A DNA stretch of 64,000 bases from positions 2,604,001-2,668,000 of the forward strand of contig OZ220224.1 in NCBI GenBank assembly GCA_964291485.2. The letters run 5' to 3'. The translations under genes and the position numbers were made by a program. This stretch comes from Kistimonas sp964291485 (GTDB lineage Bacteria > Pseudomonadota > Gammaproteobacteria > Pseudomonadales > Endozoicomonadaceae). How positions within the stretch are numbered: position 1 is the stretch's first letter; each line of letters begins with the position of its first letter. Below, in pieces: positions 44,113 to 52,988 of this stretch. Under the pieces are notes generated by a model that searched no databases, had not been told where the DNA came from, and was given only the letters and a program-made list of their open reading frames with translations.

Positions 44113-44128
44113 AATCTCCCCCATCACC

Positions 44129-45901
44129 TTAATATGTACGGATTTTCGGCGGGAACGGCTCCATGGTTTTTGGAGCGAAGTTCACATCCCGCTTACCAAT
44201 TCGCTTGTCGGCAGGGAAATAAATGGAGTGCTTGAGCCAACTTTCATCATCGCGCTCCTGAAAGTCATTCCGGGCATGCGCTCCGCGAGACTCTTTTCGT
44301 TCTTCCGCAGCAACAGCAGTCGCATAAGCGACCTCATAGAGATTTTCCAGCTCCAGCGCTTCAATACGCGCGGTATTAAATGCCTGACTTTTATCTTCCA
44401 GGTGCAGATTTTGGAGTCGCTGACCGATCTCATTCAGCATGCCCAACCCTGTCTGCATGCTTTCACCTTCGCGGAATACACCGAAATAAAGCTGCATGGT
44501 ATTTTGCAGATCTTTCCGAACAGCGGCGACACTTTCACCGGCCGTGCTGGCATTCAAGCGATTCAAACGAGCCATCGCCTGATCCAGATCGGTATCACTG
44601 GCATCCATGCTATCAAAACCTTCTTTAAGGCTTTTCTCTATCTGCAAGCCTGCAGCTCGACCGAAGACCACGAGATCCAGCAGCGAGTTGCCACCCAGGC
44701 GGTTAGCACCATGCACAGACACACAGGCAGCCTCACCGCAGGCATACAACCCATCAATAATGACATCTTCCCCGCTTTCAGTTTGCGTAAGCGCCTGCCC
44801 GCCAATATTCGTTGGAATACCACCCATCATATAATGACAAGTTGGCACAACAGGGATGGGCGCTTTGACGGGATCAACATGCGCAAATGTCCGTGAAAGC
44901 TCACATATACCTGGCAATCTGAGATTCAAGGTTTCCTCACCCAGGTGATCCAGCTTGAGGAGCACGTGATCCTTATTTGGCCCACAACCACGCCCTTCAA
45001 GAATCTCAATAACCATTGAACGGGCAACAACGTCACGACCTGCAAGATCCTTGGCGTTGGGCGCATAGCGTTCCATGAAGCGCTCACCTTCACTGTTAAT
45101 CAGGTAACCGCCTTCACCACGACAACCTTCCGTAACCAGAGTTCCCGCGCCATGAATACCGGTTGGATGGAACTGCCACATTTCCATATCCTGAACCGGG
45201 AATCCCGCACGTAACGCCATCCCCACACCGTCACCGGTGTTAATAAGGGCATTCGTAGTAGACTGATAAATCCGACCGGCACCACCGGTAGCAAGAACCG
45301 TTGCCTTGGCTTTGATATAGACGGTCTCACCAGTCTCAATACAAATGGCAACAACACCAACAACCTGTCCGCGCTGATTTTTTACAAGATCAACGGCATA
45401 CCATTCATTAAAGAAGGTTGTACCGCCCTTGAGATTTGCCTGATACAAGGTATGCAGCAGCGCATGACCGGTACGGTCGGCTGCAGCACACGTTCTAGCA
45501 GCCTGACCACCCTTACCAAAATCTTTGGACTGACCACCAAATGGGCGCTGATAGATACGACCAGTTTCGGTACGGGAAAATGGCAACCCCATGTGCTCCA
45601 GCTCAAATACAGCCTGAGGCCCTACAGAACACATATACTCAATGGCATCCTGGTCGCCAATATAGTCTGACCCCTTAACGGTGTCGTACATGTGCCAGCG
45701 CCAGTCATCATTGGGGTCAGCACTGGCAATCGCACAGGTAATTCCTCCCTGCGCAGAAACCGTATGCGAACGCGTGGGGAAAACCTTGGTGACACAAGCC
45801 GTCCTCAGCCCTGACTCAGTCAGCTGCAGGGCAGCACGCATACCGGCACCACCGCCACCGACCACAATGGCATCAAAAGACAGAGTTCGAATTCCGGTCA
45901 T
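44129..45901 (-). CDS. sdhA: Succinate dehydrogenase flavoprotein subunit
   Basis: 590 residues. FAD-binding VVGGGGAGMRAAL at the N-terminus, the FAD-attachment His in TRSHTVSAQGGI (near 46), and catalytic motifs HPTGIHGAGTLVTEGCRGEGG and RLGGNSLLDL. It oxidises succinate to fumarate at the inner face of the membrane. It starts 3 bases after sdhD and ends 16 bases before sdhB. Confidence 0.98.
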   Translation of the reverse strand: MTGIRTLSFDAIVVGGGGAGMRAALQLTESGLRTACVTKVFPTRSHTVSAQGGITCAIASADPNDDWRWHMYDTVKGSDYIGDQDAIEYMCSVGPQAVFELEHMGLPFSRTETGRIYQRPFGGQSKDFGKGGQAARTCAAADRTGHALLHTLYQANLKGGTTFFNEWYAVDLVKNQRGQVVGVVAICIETGETVYIKAKATVLATGGAGRIYQSTTNALINTGDGVGMALRAGFPVQDMEMWQFHPTGIHGAGTLVTEGCRGEGGYLINSEGERFMERYAPNAKDLAGRDVVARSMVIEILEGRGCGPNKDHVLLKLDHLGEETLNLRLPGICELSRTFAHVDPVKAPIPVVPTCHYMMGGIPTNIGGQALTQTESGEDVIIDGLYACGEAACVSVHGANRLGGNSLLDLVVFGRAAGLQIEKSLKEGFDSMDASDTDLDQAMARLNRLNASTAGESVAAVRKDLQNTMQLYFGVFREGESMQTGLGMLNEIGQRLQNLHLEDKSQAFNTARIEALELENLYEVAYATAVAAEERKESRGAHARNDFQERDDESWLKHSIYFPADKRIGKRDVNFAPKTMEPFPPKIRTY

Positions 45902-45904
45902 AAA

Positions 45905-46273
45905 TCATAGCCCCCACAAGATCTGGATCCCCCAGACCACATAGCTAAACATCGCAACACCACAAAGCGCCTGAAAAGAAAACCGAATAAACAGTGCCTT
46001 GCTACCCAACGCCTTTTCGGTCAAATAGTCAGTGGAAATCGTCCACATTCCCACCCAGGCATGGGCACCCAGAGCAAGCAGCGCCATCATGGTAAAGACA
46101 CGCATCCAGGTCTGCTGAAAAAGTGCACTCCACTGCTCAAAACCCAGACCGGGATTAACCACCAGATAAATCGTCAGGAATACACAGTAAGCGGCTAGCA
46201 CAATGGCGGTAACACGCTGCACCATCCAGTCGTACAGCCCACTACGAGAAAGGTTTGTAATATTGGTTACCAT
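45905..46273 (-). CDS. sdhD: Succinate dehydrogenase membrane anchor subunit
   Basis: 122 residues with three membrane segments (near 20-40, 58-76 and 90-115). An early SGLYDWMVQRVTA carries the Arg conserved for haem/quinone binding, and HAWVGMWTISTDY holds the family's His and Asp-Tyr. The ATG overlaps the sdhC stop (ATGGTAA), as is common. Confidence 0.94.
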   Translation of the reverse strand: MVTNITNLSRSGLYDWMVQRVTAIVLAAYCVFLTIYLVVNPGLGFEQWSALFQQTWMRVFTMMALLALGAHAWVGMWTISTDYLTEKALGSKALFIRFSFQALCGVAMFSYVVWGIQILWGL

Positions 46274-46641
46274 ACCCACACCCCCGCAAGAACAATCAGG
46301 ATCACAGAAGCTGCGATCGTAAGCTTGGCGCCCACCACACCAGAGGCTTTACCTTCACCAATACCGATATCCATGAAGAGATGCTTCACACCGGCCACAA
46401 AATGATAGGCCAGCGCAGACAACAAACCCCATGCGATAAACTTGGCAATTGGACTCTGCAGGCATTCCTTCAACTGCTCAAACCCCTCTTTCGAGCCAAG
46501 CGAAAGATCAAGCCCATAAAGAAGAAACGCAATACCAACAAACAGAATGACGCCGGAGATACGGTGAAGAATTGAGGTATAGGCTGGTAACGGCAACCTT
46601 ATAGTAGTTATGTCGAGGTTGACTGGTCTTTTGCTATTCAC
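46267..46641 (-). CDS. sdhC: Succinate dehydrogenase cytochrome b556 subunit
   Basis: 124 residues with three membrane segments. RPVNLDITTIRLP at the N-terminus and SILHRISGVILF (Ser and Arg at the quinone site), then AYHFVAGVKHLFMD with the haem-ligand His, are typical. The start is GTG, preceded by AAGG. It is the first gene of the sdh-suc operon and has a good promoter 130 bases upstream. Confidence 0.95.
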   Translation of the reverse strand: MNSKRPVNLDITTIRLPLPAYTSILHRISGVILFVGIAFLLYGLDLSLGSKEGFEQLKECLQSPIAKFIAWGLLSALAYHFVAGVKHLFMDIGIGEGKASGVVGAKLTIAASVILIVLAGVWVW

Positions 46642-46769
46642 GAGTAATCTACCTTAACTGGTCCGCCAAGGACATTTTTTTGCTGGATTTTTGTGCGTGA
46701 TCTGAAGAGGGCAGTCACTTGCCAGCATCCCACACCTAAGTACCGACTACCCAAGGCTTACGGCCTCGC
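46642..46769 (-). other. Untranslated leader of sdhC
   Basis: About 120 bases between the sdhC start and its promoter. No gene is visible. A small RNA-target or riboregulated leader is possible but nothing specific is seen. Confidence 0.35.
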
Positions 46770-46798
46770 AGTATAGACATCTCGGTTTTTAATTACAA
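46770..46798 (-). promoter_or_regulatory. sigma70-type promoter of sdhCDAB-suc
   Basis: On the minus strand TTGTAA (46793-46798) and TATACT (46770-46775) are 17 bases apart. The -10 box matches the consensus at five of six positions. It sits upstream of sdhC in the gap shared with gltA. Confidence 0.7.
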
Positions 46799-46970
46799 CG
46801 ACTTAGCCCACTACACACCTATCATAACCCTAGGTTATCAAAGACAAAAATGCCTGCACCATAACGCATCACGCTCAACTCAAAACGCCCCAGCAAAGTG
46901 CGTACTCCATGCGTAAAAATCGGTAACTCCATAAGCCTTATTTAAGTACATTCTCTATTGACGCCAGCGT

Positions 46971-46998
46971 TTGACAAAAACTTTTATGTCTCTATAGT
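46971..46998 (+). promoter_or_regulatory. sigma70-type promoter of gltA
   Basis: A perfect TTGACA at 46971-46976 and TATAGT at 46993-46998, 16 bases apart. It predicts a leader of about 100 bases before the gltA start codon. Confidence 0.75.
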
Positions 46999-47104
46999 TG
47001 AGCCGACTTCACAATAATGAACCCTGATCGGTTGATCATAATTGATACAAAACGGCAAGGGTTCTCTATAAACAATAGCCAAGAACAGCATGATAGGAGG
47101 CCAG

Positions 47105-48394
47105 ATGGCTGAGAAGCTTGCGCGGCTGACCATTGAAGGTTCTGATCTCTCTCTGGAGTTACCCGTTCTTAGCGGAACCACAGGACCAGATGTTATTGAT
47201 GTCCGGGGACTGACCAGTAATGGTTACTTCACCTACGACCCGGGCTTTGTATCCACCGCATCCTGCGAATCCAAAATCACCTATATTGATGGTGAAAAGG
47301 GTGTCTTGCTTCATCGCGGCTATCCGATAGAACAACTCGCAGAACATTCCGACTTCCTTGAAGTGTGCTATCTCCTCCTGTACGGAGAGCTGCCAGACGC
47401 AAAAAGTAAAGAGACTTTCAGCACAACCATCCTGCGCCACACGATGGTTCATGAGCAGATGGTTGAGCTGCTGAAAGGCTTCCGCCGTGATGCACACCCA
47501 ATGGCGATCATGTGCGGCCTTGTCGGTGCTCTGGCCTCCTTCTACCACGACTACCTGGACATCACGAACGAACGCCACCGTGAAATCACAGCGTATCGCC
47601 TGGTTTCCAAGATGCCGACCTTAGCGGCCATGGCCTATAAATTCTCTATTGGCCAACCCTTCATGTATCCGAGGAATGATCTCGGTTATGGCGGCAACTT
47701 CCTGCACATGATGTTCGCAACGCCGTGCGAGGAATATCATGTAAGCCCCGTGCTGGCTCGCGCCATGGACCGCATCTTCCTGTTGCATGCTGATCATGAG
47801 CAGAATGCGTCCACCTCTACGGTTCGGCTGGCAGGTTCCAGCGGCGCCAATCCATTCGCATGTATTGCTGCAGGCATTGCCGCTCTGTGGGGTCCTGCTC
47901 ATGGTGGCGCAAACGAAGCCGTACTGAAAATGCTTGATGAGATCGGTGATGAGAAGAATATCGATCAATTCATCGCAAAAGCCAAAGATAAGGACGATCC
48001 TTTCCGTCTGATGGGCTTCGGCCACAGGGTTTACAAGAACTTCGACCCTCGCGCCAAGGTGATGAAAGAGACCTGCGATGAAGTGCTGAACGAGCTGGGA
48101 CTGGGCGATGACCCGATGTTCAAGATCGCCAAGCGTCTGGAGAGGATTGCACTTGAAGATGAATATTTCATCAGCAAGAAGCTCTACCCCAACGTTGACT
48201 TCTACTCAGGCATTATCCTCAAGGCCTTGGGCATCCCGACAGAGATGTTCACTGTTATCTTCGCCATCGGTCGTACCCCAGGCTGGATCGCTCACTGGCA
48301 TGAGATGATCAGCGGATCCTACCGGATCGGTCGTCCTCGCCAGCTGTATACAGGGCCTGCAGCTCGCGATTATACGCCTGTCGACAAACGTTAA
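47105..48394 (+). CDS. gltA: Citrate synthase (type II, hexameric)
   Basis: 429 residues from the ATG at 47105, which follows AGGAGG by four bases; an in-frame ATG-like start at 47090 lies in front of that site. Active-site residues appear in LHADHEQNASTSTVR (His near 267), GPAHGGANEAVLKML (His near 308) and MGFGHRVYKNFDPRA (with Asp downstream). It condenses oxaloacetate and acetyl-CoA. The length and the N-terminal ADP-type extension fit the NADH-sensitive Gram-negative type. Divergent from sdhC. Confidence 0.98.
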   Translation: MAEKLARLTIEGSDLSLELPVLSGTTGPDVIDVRGLTSNGYFTYDPGFVSTASCESKITYIDGEKGVLLHRGYPIEQLAEHSDFLEVCYLLLYGELPDAKSKETFSTTILRHTMVHEQMVELLKGFRRDAHPMAIMCGLVGALASFYHDYLDITNERHREITAYRLVSKMPTLAAMAYKFSIGQPFMYPRNDLGYGGNFLHMMFATPCEEYHVSPVLARAMDRIFLLHADHEQNASTSTVRLAGSSGANPFACIAAGIAALWGPAHGGANEAVLKMLDEIGDEKNIDQFIAKAKDKDDPFRLMGFGHRVYKNFDPRAKVMKETCDEVLNELGLGDDPMFKIAKRLERIALEDEYFISKKLYPNVDFYSGIILKALGIPTEMFTVIFAIGRTPGWIAHWHEMISGSYRIGRPRQLYTGPAARDYTPVDKR

Positions 48395-48419
48395 TCCTTT
48401 CTCGCTTTAGATTAATAAG

Positions 48420-48445
48420 AAGCGCTACGTTTTTATGTGGCGCTT
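48420..48445 (+). terminator. Probable terminator after gltA
   Basis: A 9-bp stem AAGCGCTAC/GTGGCGCTT (one G-T pair) with an 8-base loop lies 26 bases after the gltA stop. The following T-run is broken (TGCTTTGC), so termination may be partial. Confidence 0.55.
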
Positions 48446-48556
48446 TGCTTTGCCTGCTACCCACTAACCACGTCAGTACGCTTTATACGACAAGCACACT
48501 TTCCTGCTACATTTAAGCCGATATCACACAAACAATTTGAGCAACAGGAAGACTCC

Positions 48557-49285
48557 ATGGAATGGTTGGCAGACCCACAAGCGTGGATTTCACTGATCAC
48601 GCTGGTTGCCCTTGAAATTGTACTTGGTATCGACAACATCATATTTGTCAGTATTCTCGCTGGCAGGTTGCCCGAGCATCAACGACAGAAAGCCCGCACC
48701 ATTGGCCTTATACTCGCCATGTGTACACGGGTTCTTTTGTTACTATCCATCGCCTGGGTAATGCAACTGACACAACCTCTCTTTAGTATTCTTGAACAGG
48801 AAATATCCGGCAGAGACTTAATTCTTATTGGTGGCGGGCTATTTTTACTGAGTAAAAGCACCCATGAAATTCATAGCGCTATGGAGCATGACAGCAATAA
48901 TACCGTCAAAACTGCATTCTCAGGCTTCATGATGGTGCTGGTTCAAATCGCGATTCTGGACATCGTTTTCTCACTCGACTCCGTCATCACCGCTGTAGGC
49001 ATGGCAGACCATATTCCTGTTATGGTCATTGCGATTGTCATTGCCGTTCTGGTGATGCTATTTGCCGCCAAGCCCATTGGCGACTTTGTTGATACGCATC
49101 CCACTCTGAAAATGCTTGCACTCAGTTTTCTGATTCTGGTGGGTGTATCCCTGATTGGTGAAGGGTTGTCACTCCACATCCCCAAAGGCTACATCTATTT
49201 CGCAATGGCCTTTTCACTCAGCGTCGAAATAATTAACATAAAAGTCCATCGGCGCAGATCTGCTACCCGTTCTGCAGGTGGATAG
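48557..49285 (+). CDS. TerC-family integral membrane protein
   Basis: 242 residues from the ATG at 48557, which has AGGAAG five bases upstream. Seven or so membrane segments carry the family motifs LEIVLGIDNIIFVSILAGRLP near the start and LDIVFSLDSVITAVGMADHI midway, each with a conserved Asp inside a membrane helix. TerC/YkoY/Alx-type proteins export metal ions such as manganese or help metal loading of exported enzymes; which one applies here is unknown. It is 24-30 bases ahead of the SCO1-like gene and may be cotranscribed with it. Confidence 0.88.
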   Translation: MEWLADPQAWISLITLVALEIVLGIDNIIFVSILAGRLPEHQRQKARTIGLILAMCTRVLLLLSIAWVMQLTQPLFSILEQEISGRDLILIGGGLFLLSKSTHEIHSAMEHDSNNTVKTAFSGFMMVLVQIAILDIVFSLDSVITAVGMADHIPVMVIAIVIAVLVMLFAAKPIGDFVDTHPTLKMLALSFLILVGVSLIGEGLSLHIPKGYIYFAMAFSLSVEIINIKVHRRRSATRSAGG

Positions 49286-49314
49286 CGTCGTATACCAATA
49301 AAACAGGATTGACC

Positions 49315-49920
49315 ATGCCAACCACTGCACTTACACGGCTGCTACTGATTATCGTTGCTTTAGCGGCCATCGCTGCGGGTGCCTATACGTTCCAACAGAT
49401 CAATCAACCGTCGCAACAGCCCACAACCTATAACCGCGTTCCCGTTTTCACCCTCAGCAATCATTTCGGCAAACAAATCACTGAACAGTCTCTGGAAGGT
49501 CAATGGACACTGTTATTCCTCGGCTACACGTTTTGCCCCGACGTCTGCCCGACCACACTTTCTCTACTGAACCAGTTACACCAACAATTGCCTGCAGAAC
49601 AGCCACTCAACGTCTTGCTTGTCTCCGTCGATCCTGACAGAGATTCCCCGGAACGCCTTAATGAGTACATCCGCTTTTTTAATGACGATTTTGCAGCCGC
49701 TACAGGGACACGCAGCCAAATAGACCAGCTGACCGGCAGCCTCTACCTGCCCTACCGTATTGGTGAACCTGACAGTAATGGTGTGTACCTGGTTGATCAC
49801 GCCGGGGCGCTAACCCTGATCGGCCCGGATCTCCAGGTATATAAATATTTCAATCCGCCCCACAGCGTCACAGATCTGACAGAGCAAATCAGCGCCATTC
49901 GGGATGCAGCCAACGGCTGA
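49315..49920 (+). CDS. SCO1/SenC-family copper protein
   Basis: 201 residues with one N-terminal membrane anchor (about 6-24) and a periplasmic thioredoxin-like domain. The copper-binding pair is in FCPDVCPTT (C-x3-C near 85) and the third ligand His in YLVDHAGALTLIGPD. SCO proteins supply copper to the CuA centre of cytochrome c oxidase or act in redox defence. No oxidase genes are in the window. CAGGA lies six bases before the ATG. Confidence 0.9.
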   Translation: MPTTALTRLLLIIVALAAIAAGAYTFQQINQPSQQPTTYNRVPVFTLSNHFGKQITEQSLEGQWTLLFLGYTFCPDVCPTTLSLLNQLHQQLPAEQPLNVLLVSVDPDRDSPERLNEYIRFFNDDFAAATGTRSQIDQLTGSLYLPYRIGEPDSNGVYLVDHAGALTLIGPDLQVYKYFNPPHSVTDLTEQISAIRDAANG

Positions 49921-50017
49921 AACCCGCGACCACATCTCGCTATACTCAAATAATGGACAGTTTGCCAATGACCCGTTGCGGTTACATTGGCAATTTTTTC
50001 AGATACATGCAGTTTTC

Positions 50018-50278
50018 ATGAATGAAGTAAATCGCTATACAGGCTTCTATTTTGACGGTACCTGTTTTGATATTGCCGTAAATAACGCAATACTGAGCTG
50101 GTCTTGCCCGTGCCAGTTCGATGAGGCTGTTATTATTCCGGAAGTGCGAATCATCAGGCAAAAAGCAGGCACCTTGACCTCCCGCTGCCCTGGCTGTCAT
50201 TGCCAATACTTAATCGAAATTACTTCTGTAAACCAGCCGATTCAGGCTGAGGTTATTCAAACCGACATTTACCATTAG
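50018..50278 (+). CDS. Small cysteine-rich hypothetical protein
   Basis: 86 residues from the ATG at 50018; the frame remains open back to 49904, but that longer form would overlap the SCO1-like gene and lacks a ribosome site. I do not recognise it. It has a CPC pair near residue 30 and a CPGCHC cluster near residue 63, a spacing that could bind zinc. The sequence ends 4 bases inside the convergent nasA gene. It may belong to a little-known family or may not be translated. Confidence 0.5.
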   Translation: MNEVNRYTGFYFDGTCFDIAVNNAILSWSCPCQFDEAVIIPEVRIIRQKAGTLTSRCPGCHCQYLIEITSVNQPIQAEVIQTDIYH

Positions 50279-52956
50279 CCATTCACCGATGCTAACAGAT
50301 GCCGAATTTCCGGAATACAGGAACCGCAGTTAGTACCCGCCTTGAGCACCCCACCTACAGACTCAACGGATTCAAGGTTTTCCTGCCGAATGGTCGAAAC
50401 AATTGCCTTTTCACCCACCCCAAAGCAAGCGCAAACCTGACGTCCCTGGCAACCTGCCCCCTTACCGGGTTGTCCAGATAACAGCTGCCATTGAGGGGCA
50501 GCCAACCCTTGACCTTCAATAAAAACAGACTCGAGTCCGGCGCGATCAATCAGAGATTCGTAGGTTTGGGATTCAAACAACATTGCAATCACCTCGCCAT
50601 CCTGCAGATACAGGTAACGCTTTACCCCGATAGCATCATCACCATACTCAATCACTGATACTGTCGAAAGATCAGGTAAAAAAGCAGTAAAACCAGCTTC
50701 AGAATCATCAGTAGTAGCCAGTTCATATCGGTAACAAGCCGATGATTTTACTGAAACAGCATAATCGGTTTCAGGTAATGCGATGGGTAATCGGCTCAAC
50801 AAAACACCATAACGTCGAGGTAAAAAGGCGCTAAGTTCGACAGGCGTATATTTACTATCAGGTTGACGAGAAAACGGATCTACAACCGGATTAACGACAC
50901 TACCAACACGCCCTGAACGGCTGAATTGCCCCGACCAGTGCATGGGCACAAAAACATGCCCCGGCTGCTGATCTGTCGTCACCCTTGCACGCACCACCAC
51001 CTGTCCAAACTGCGATGAAACCACTACCAGCGACTGATCCGAAATATCTCGAGAGACGGCATCGTCCAGATGAAGTTCCACGAAGGGTTCATCCCTGTGC
51101 TGGTTCAACCTTGGGGAAAGTGCAGTTCGAGTCATGGTATGCCAATGATCGCGAACTCGCCCAGTATTAAGCACCAGTGGATAGCGATCATCGGGCACAT
51201 TAGCTGGCGTTGGTTCACTGACAGGAATAAAGTTGGCCTTACCTGTCTCTGTAAAGAAATGGCCGTCTTCGAATAGCCTTGCCTGCCCAACTGAAGCTGT
51301 ATCAGGAACAGGCCATTGAATCGGGGCAAGACCCTCATAACCCTCATCGGTGATATGCATCAAACCACCAATATCAAAATCCCGGGGCCGCATCGCCGGA
51401 TGATTTTCAAACGCTGACAATGCCGCATGCTCCCTGAAAACGTCTACTGCCGATTGGTATGAAAAAGCCTTCCCATACCCCAAGCGCCGCCCTACTTCCG
51501 CCATGATCGACCAGTCGGCTCGCGATTCTCCAACAGGTGCTCGCAAACATCGCTGCCGTGAAATACGCCGCTCAGAATTGGTTACGGTACCATCCTTCTC
51601 GCTCCAGCCAGCAGCAGGTAACAGGATATCCGCGACATCAGCCGTATCTGTATTCCTGATGCAATCCGATACAACAACCGTGGGACACAGCATAAGCGCC
51701 TCTTTCACCCGGTCAGCATCCGGCATACTAACCACGGGATTCGTTCCCATAATCCAGATAAAGCGAATATCACCTTTGGCAACAGCATCGAACATCTCCA
51801 CAGCCGTTAACCCCGGTTTTTCAACCATATGGGGCGCCTGCCAAAATCGCGCGACTCGCTCAACATCATCCGGCCGATTAAACTCGAGATGAGCTGCCAA
51901 CTGATTCGCGAGCCCACCAACTTCCCGCCCTCCCATGGCATTGGGCTGTCCAGTCAGTGAAAACGGCGTGCTACCCGGTTTTCCGATACGTCCGGTAGCC
52001 AGATGGCAATTGATAATCGCATTAACCTTGTCAGTTCCCGCACTGGATTGATTGACCCCCTGCGACCAGGCCGTGACCGAGCGCTCATTCTCAGCAAACC
52101 ACCGGTAAAAGTTTTCAACGGCTTCTGGTTCAAGGCCACATTTTTCGGATACTGCATGTACCGTAGGTGACGTAACCCGAGCTTGCTCAAGGGCGCGACC
52201 AAATCCGCTCGTATGCTGGCTTATATAGGAGTGATCAACTTTTTCCTGTTCAAGCAGCCATATCAGCAAACCATTAAACAGCACGCTGTCTGTACCCGGT
52301 TGTATTGGCAGAAAGAGGTCTGCAATATCACAGGTATCGGTACGACGCGGGTCAATGACAATAATCTTCATCTGATCACCCCGCGCCTGTTTAACGGCGC
52401 GTATCCGCTGAAACAGAACGGGATGACACCAGGCCATATTTGAGCCAACCAGCACCAGGCAGTCCGCAAGCTCAAGATCTTCATAACAACCCGGTACCGT
52501 GTCAGTGCCAAAGGCACGTTTGTGGCCCGCAACCGTTGACGCCATGCAAAGCCGGGAGTTGGTATCAATATTCGCGCTGCCAACAAAGCCTTTCATCAGC
52601 TTGTTGGCCACATAATAATCTTCCGTCAATAACTGACCTGAGCCGTACAGCGCTACAGATTGCGGGCCATATTGTTCAATTGTTGACTGCAGGCGACTGA
52701 CGACATCGGTTAAGGCTGCGTCCCAGGTCACACGGTTACCATTCACCATGGGATATAAAAGACGGTTTTCATGGTGGACGGTCTCGCCCAGGGCACTGCC
52801 CTTGGAGCATAGCCGTCCCAGGTTGGCGTGATGCAACGAGTCACCACTGACCGCAATCACTTCTGCATCAATGGCCGGTGTTTCTGCGACGATACCGCAA
52901 CCCACGCCACAATAGGCACAGGTTGTCCTGATCTCAGCCGCTTCCGTTACAGACAT
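50275..52956 (-). CDS. nasA: Assimilatory nitrate reductase catalytic subunit
   Basis: 893 residues from the ATG at 52956 (GGAGG seven bases upstream). N-terminal [4Fe-4S] site CAYCGVGCG with fourth Cys in GRLCSKGSAL, then molybdopterin-guanine-dinucleotide domains (MGTNPVVSMPDA, VVSDCIRNTDTADVADILLPA), a C-terminal MGD-binding domain (LNTGRVRDHWHTMTRT), and finally a BFD-like [2Fe-2S] tail with CACFGVGEK ... GTNCGSCIPEIR. This is the Klebsiella NasA layout. It reduces nitrate to nitrite in the cytoplasm, using the adjacent FAD protein for electrons. Convergent with the small cysteine-rich gene. Confidence 0.95.
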   Translation of the reverse strand: MSVTEAAEIRTTCAYCGVGCGIVAETPAIDAEVIAVSGDSLHHANLGRLCSKGSALGETVHHENRLLYPMVNGNRVTWDAALTDVVSRLQSTIEQYGPQSVALYGSGQLLTEDYYVANKLMKGFVGSANIDTNSRLCMASTVAGHKRAFGTDTVPGCYEDLELADCLVLVGSNMAWCHPVLFQRIRAVKQARGDQMKIIVIDPRRTDTCDIADLFLPIQPGTDSVLFNGLLIWLLEQEKVDHSYISQHTSGFGRALEQARVTSPTVHAVSEKCGLEPEAVENFYRWFAENERSVTAWSQGVNQSSAGTDKVNAIINCHLATGRIGKPGSTPFSLTGQPNAMGGREVGGLANQLAAHLEFNRPDDVERVARFWQAPHMVEKPGLTAVEMFDAVAKGDIRFIWIMGTNPVVSMPDADRVKEALMLCPTVVVSDCIRNTDTADVADILLPAAGWSEKDGTVTNSERRISRQRCLRAPVGESRADWSIMAEVGRRLGYGKAFSYQSAVDVFREHAALSAFENHPAMRPRDFDIGGLMHITDEGYEGLAPIQWPVPDTASVGQARLFEDGHFFTETGKANFIPVSEPTPANVPDDRYPLVLNTGRVRDHWHTMTRTALSPRLNQHRDEPFVELHLDDAVSRDISDQSLVVVSSQFGQVVVRARVTTDQQPGHVFVPMHWSGQFSRSGRVGSVVNPVVDPFSRQPDSKYTPVELSAFLPRRYGVLLSRLPIALPETDYAVSVKSSACYRYELATTDDSEAGFTAFLPDLSTVSVIEYGDDAIGVKRYLYLQDGEVIAMLFESQTYESLIDRAGLESVFIEGQGLAAPQWQLLSGQPGKGAGCQGRQVCACFGVGEKAIVSTIRQENLESVESVGGVLKAGTNCGSCIPEIRHLLASVNG

Positions 52957-52988
52957 GACAACACCTCCAATGACTGCCTGCTTCGCCG

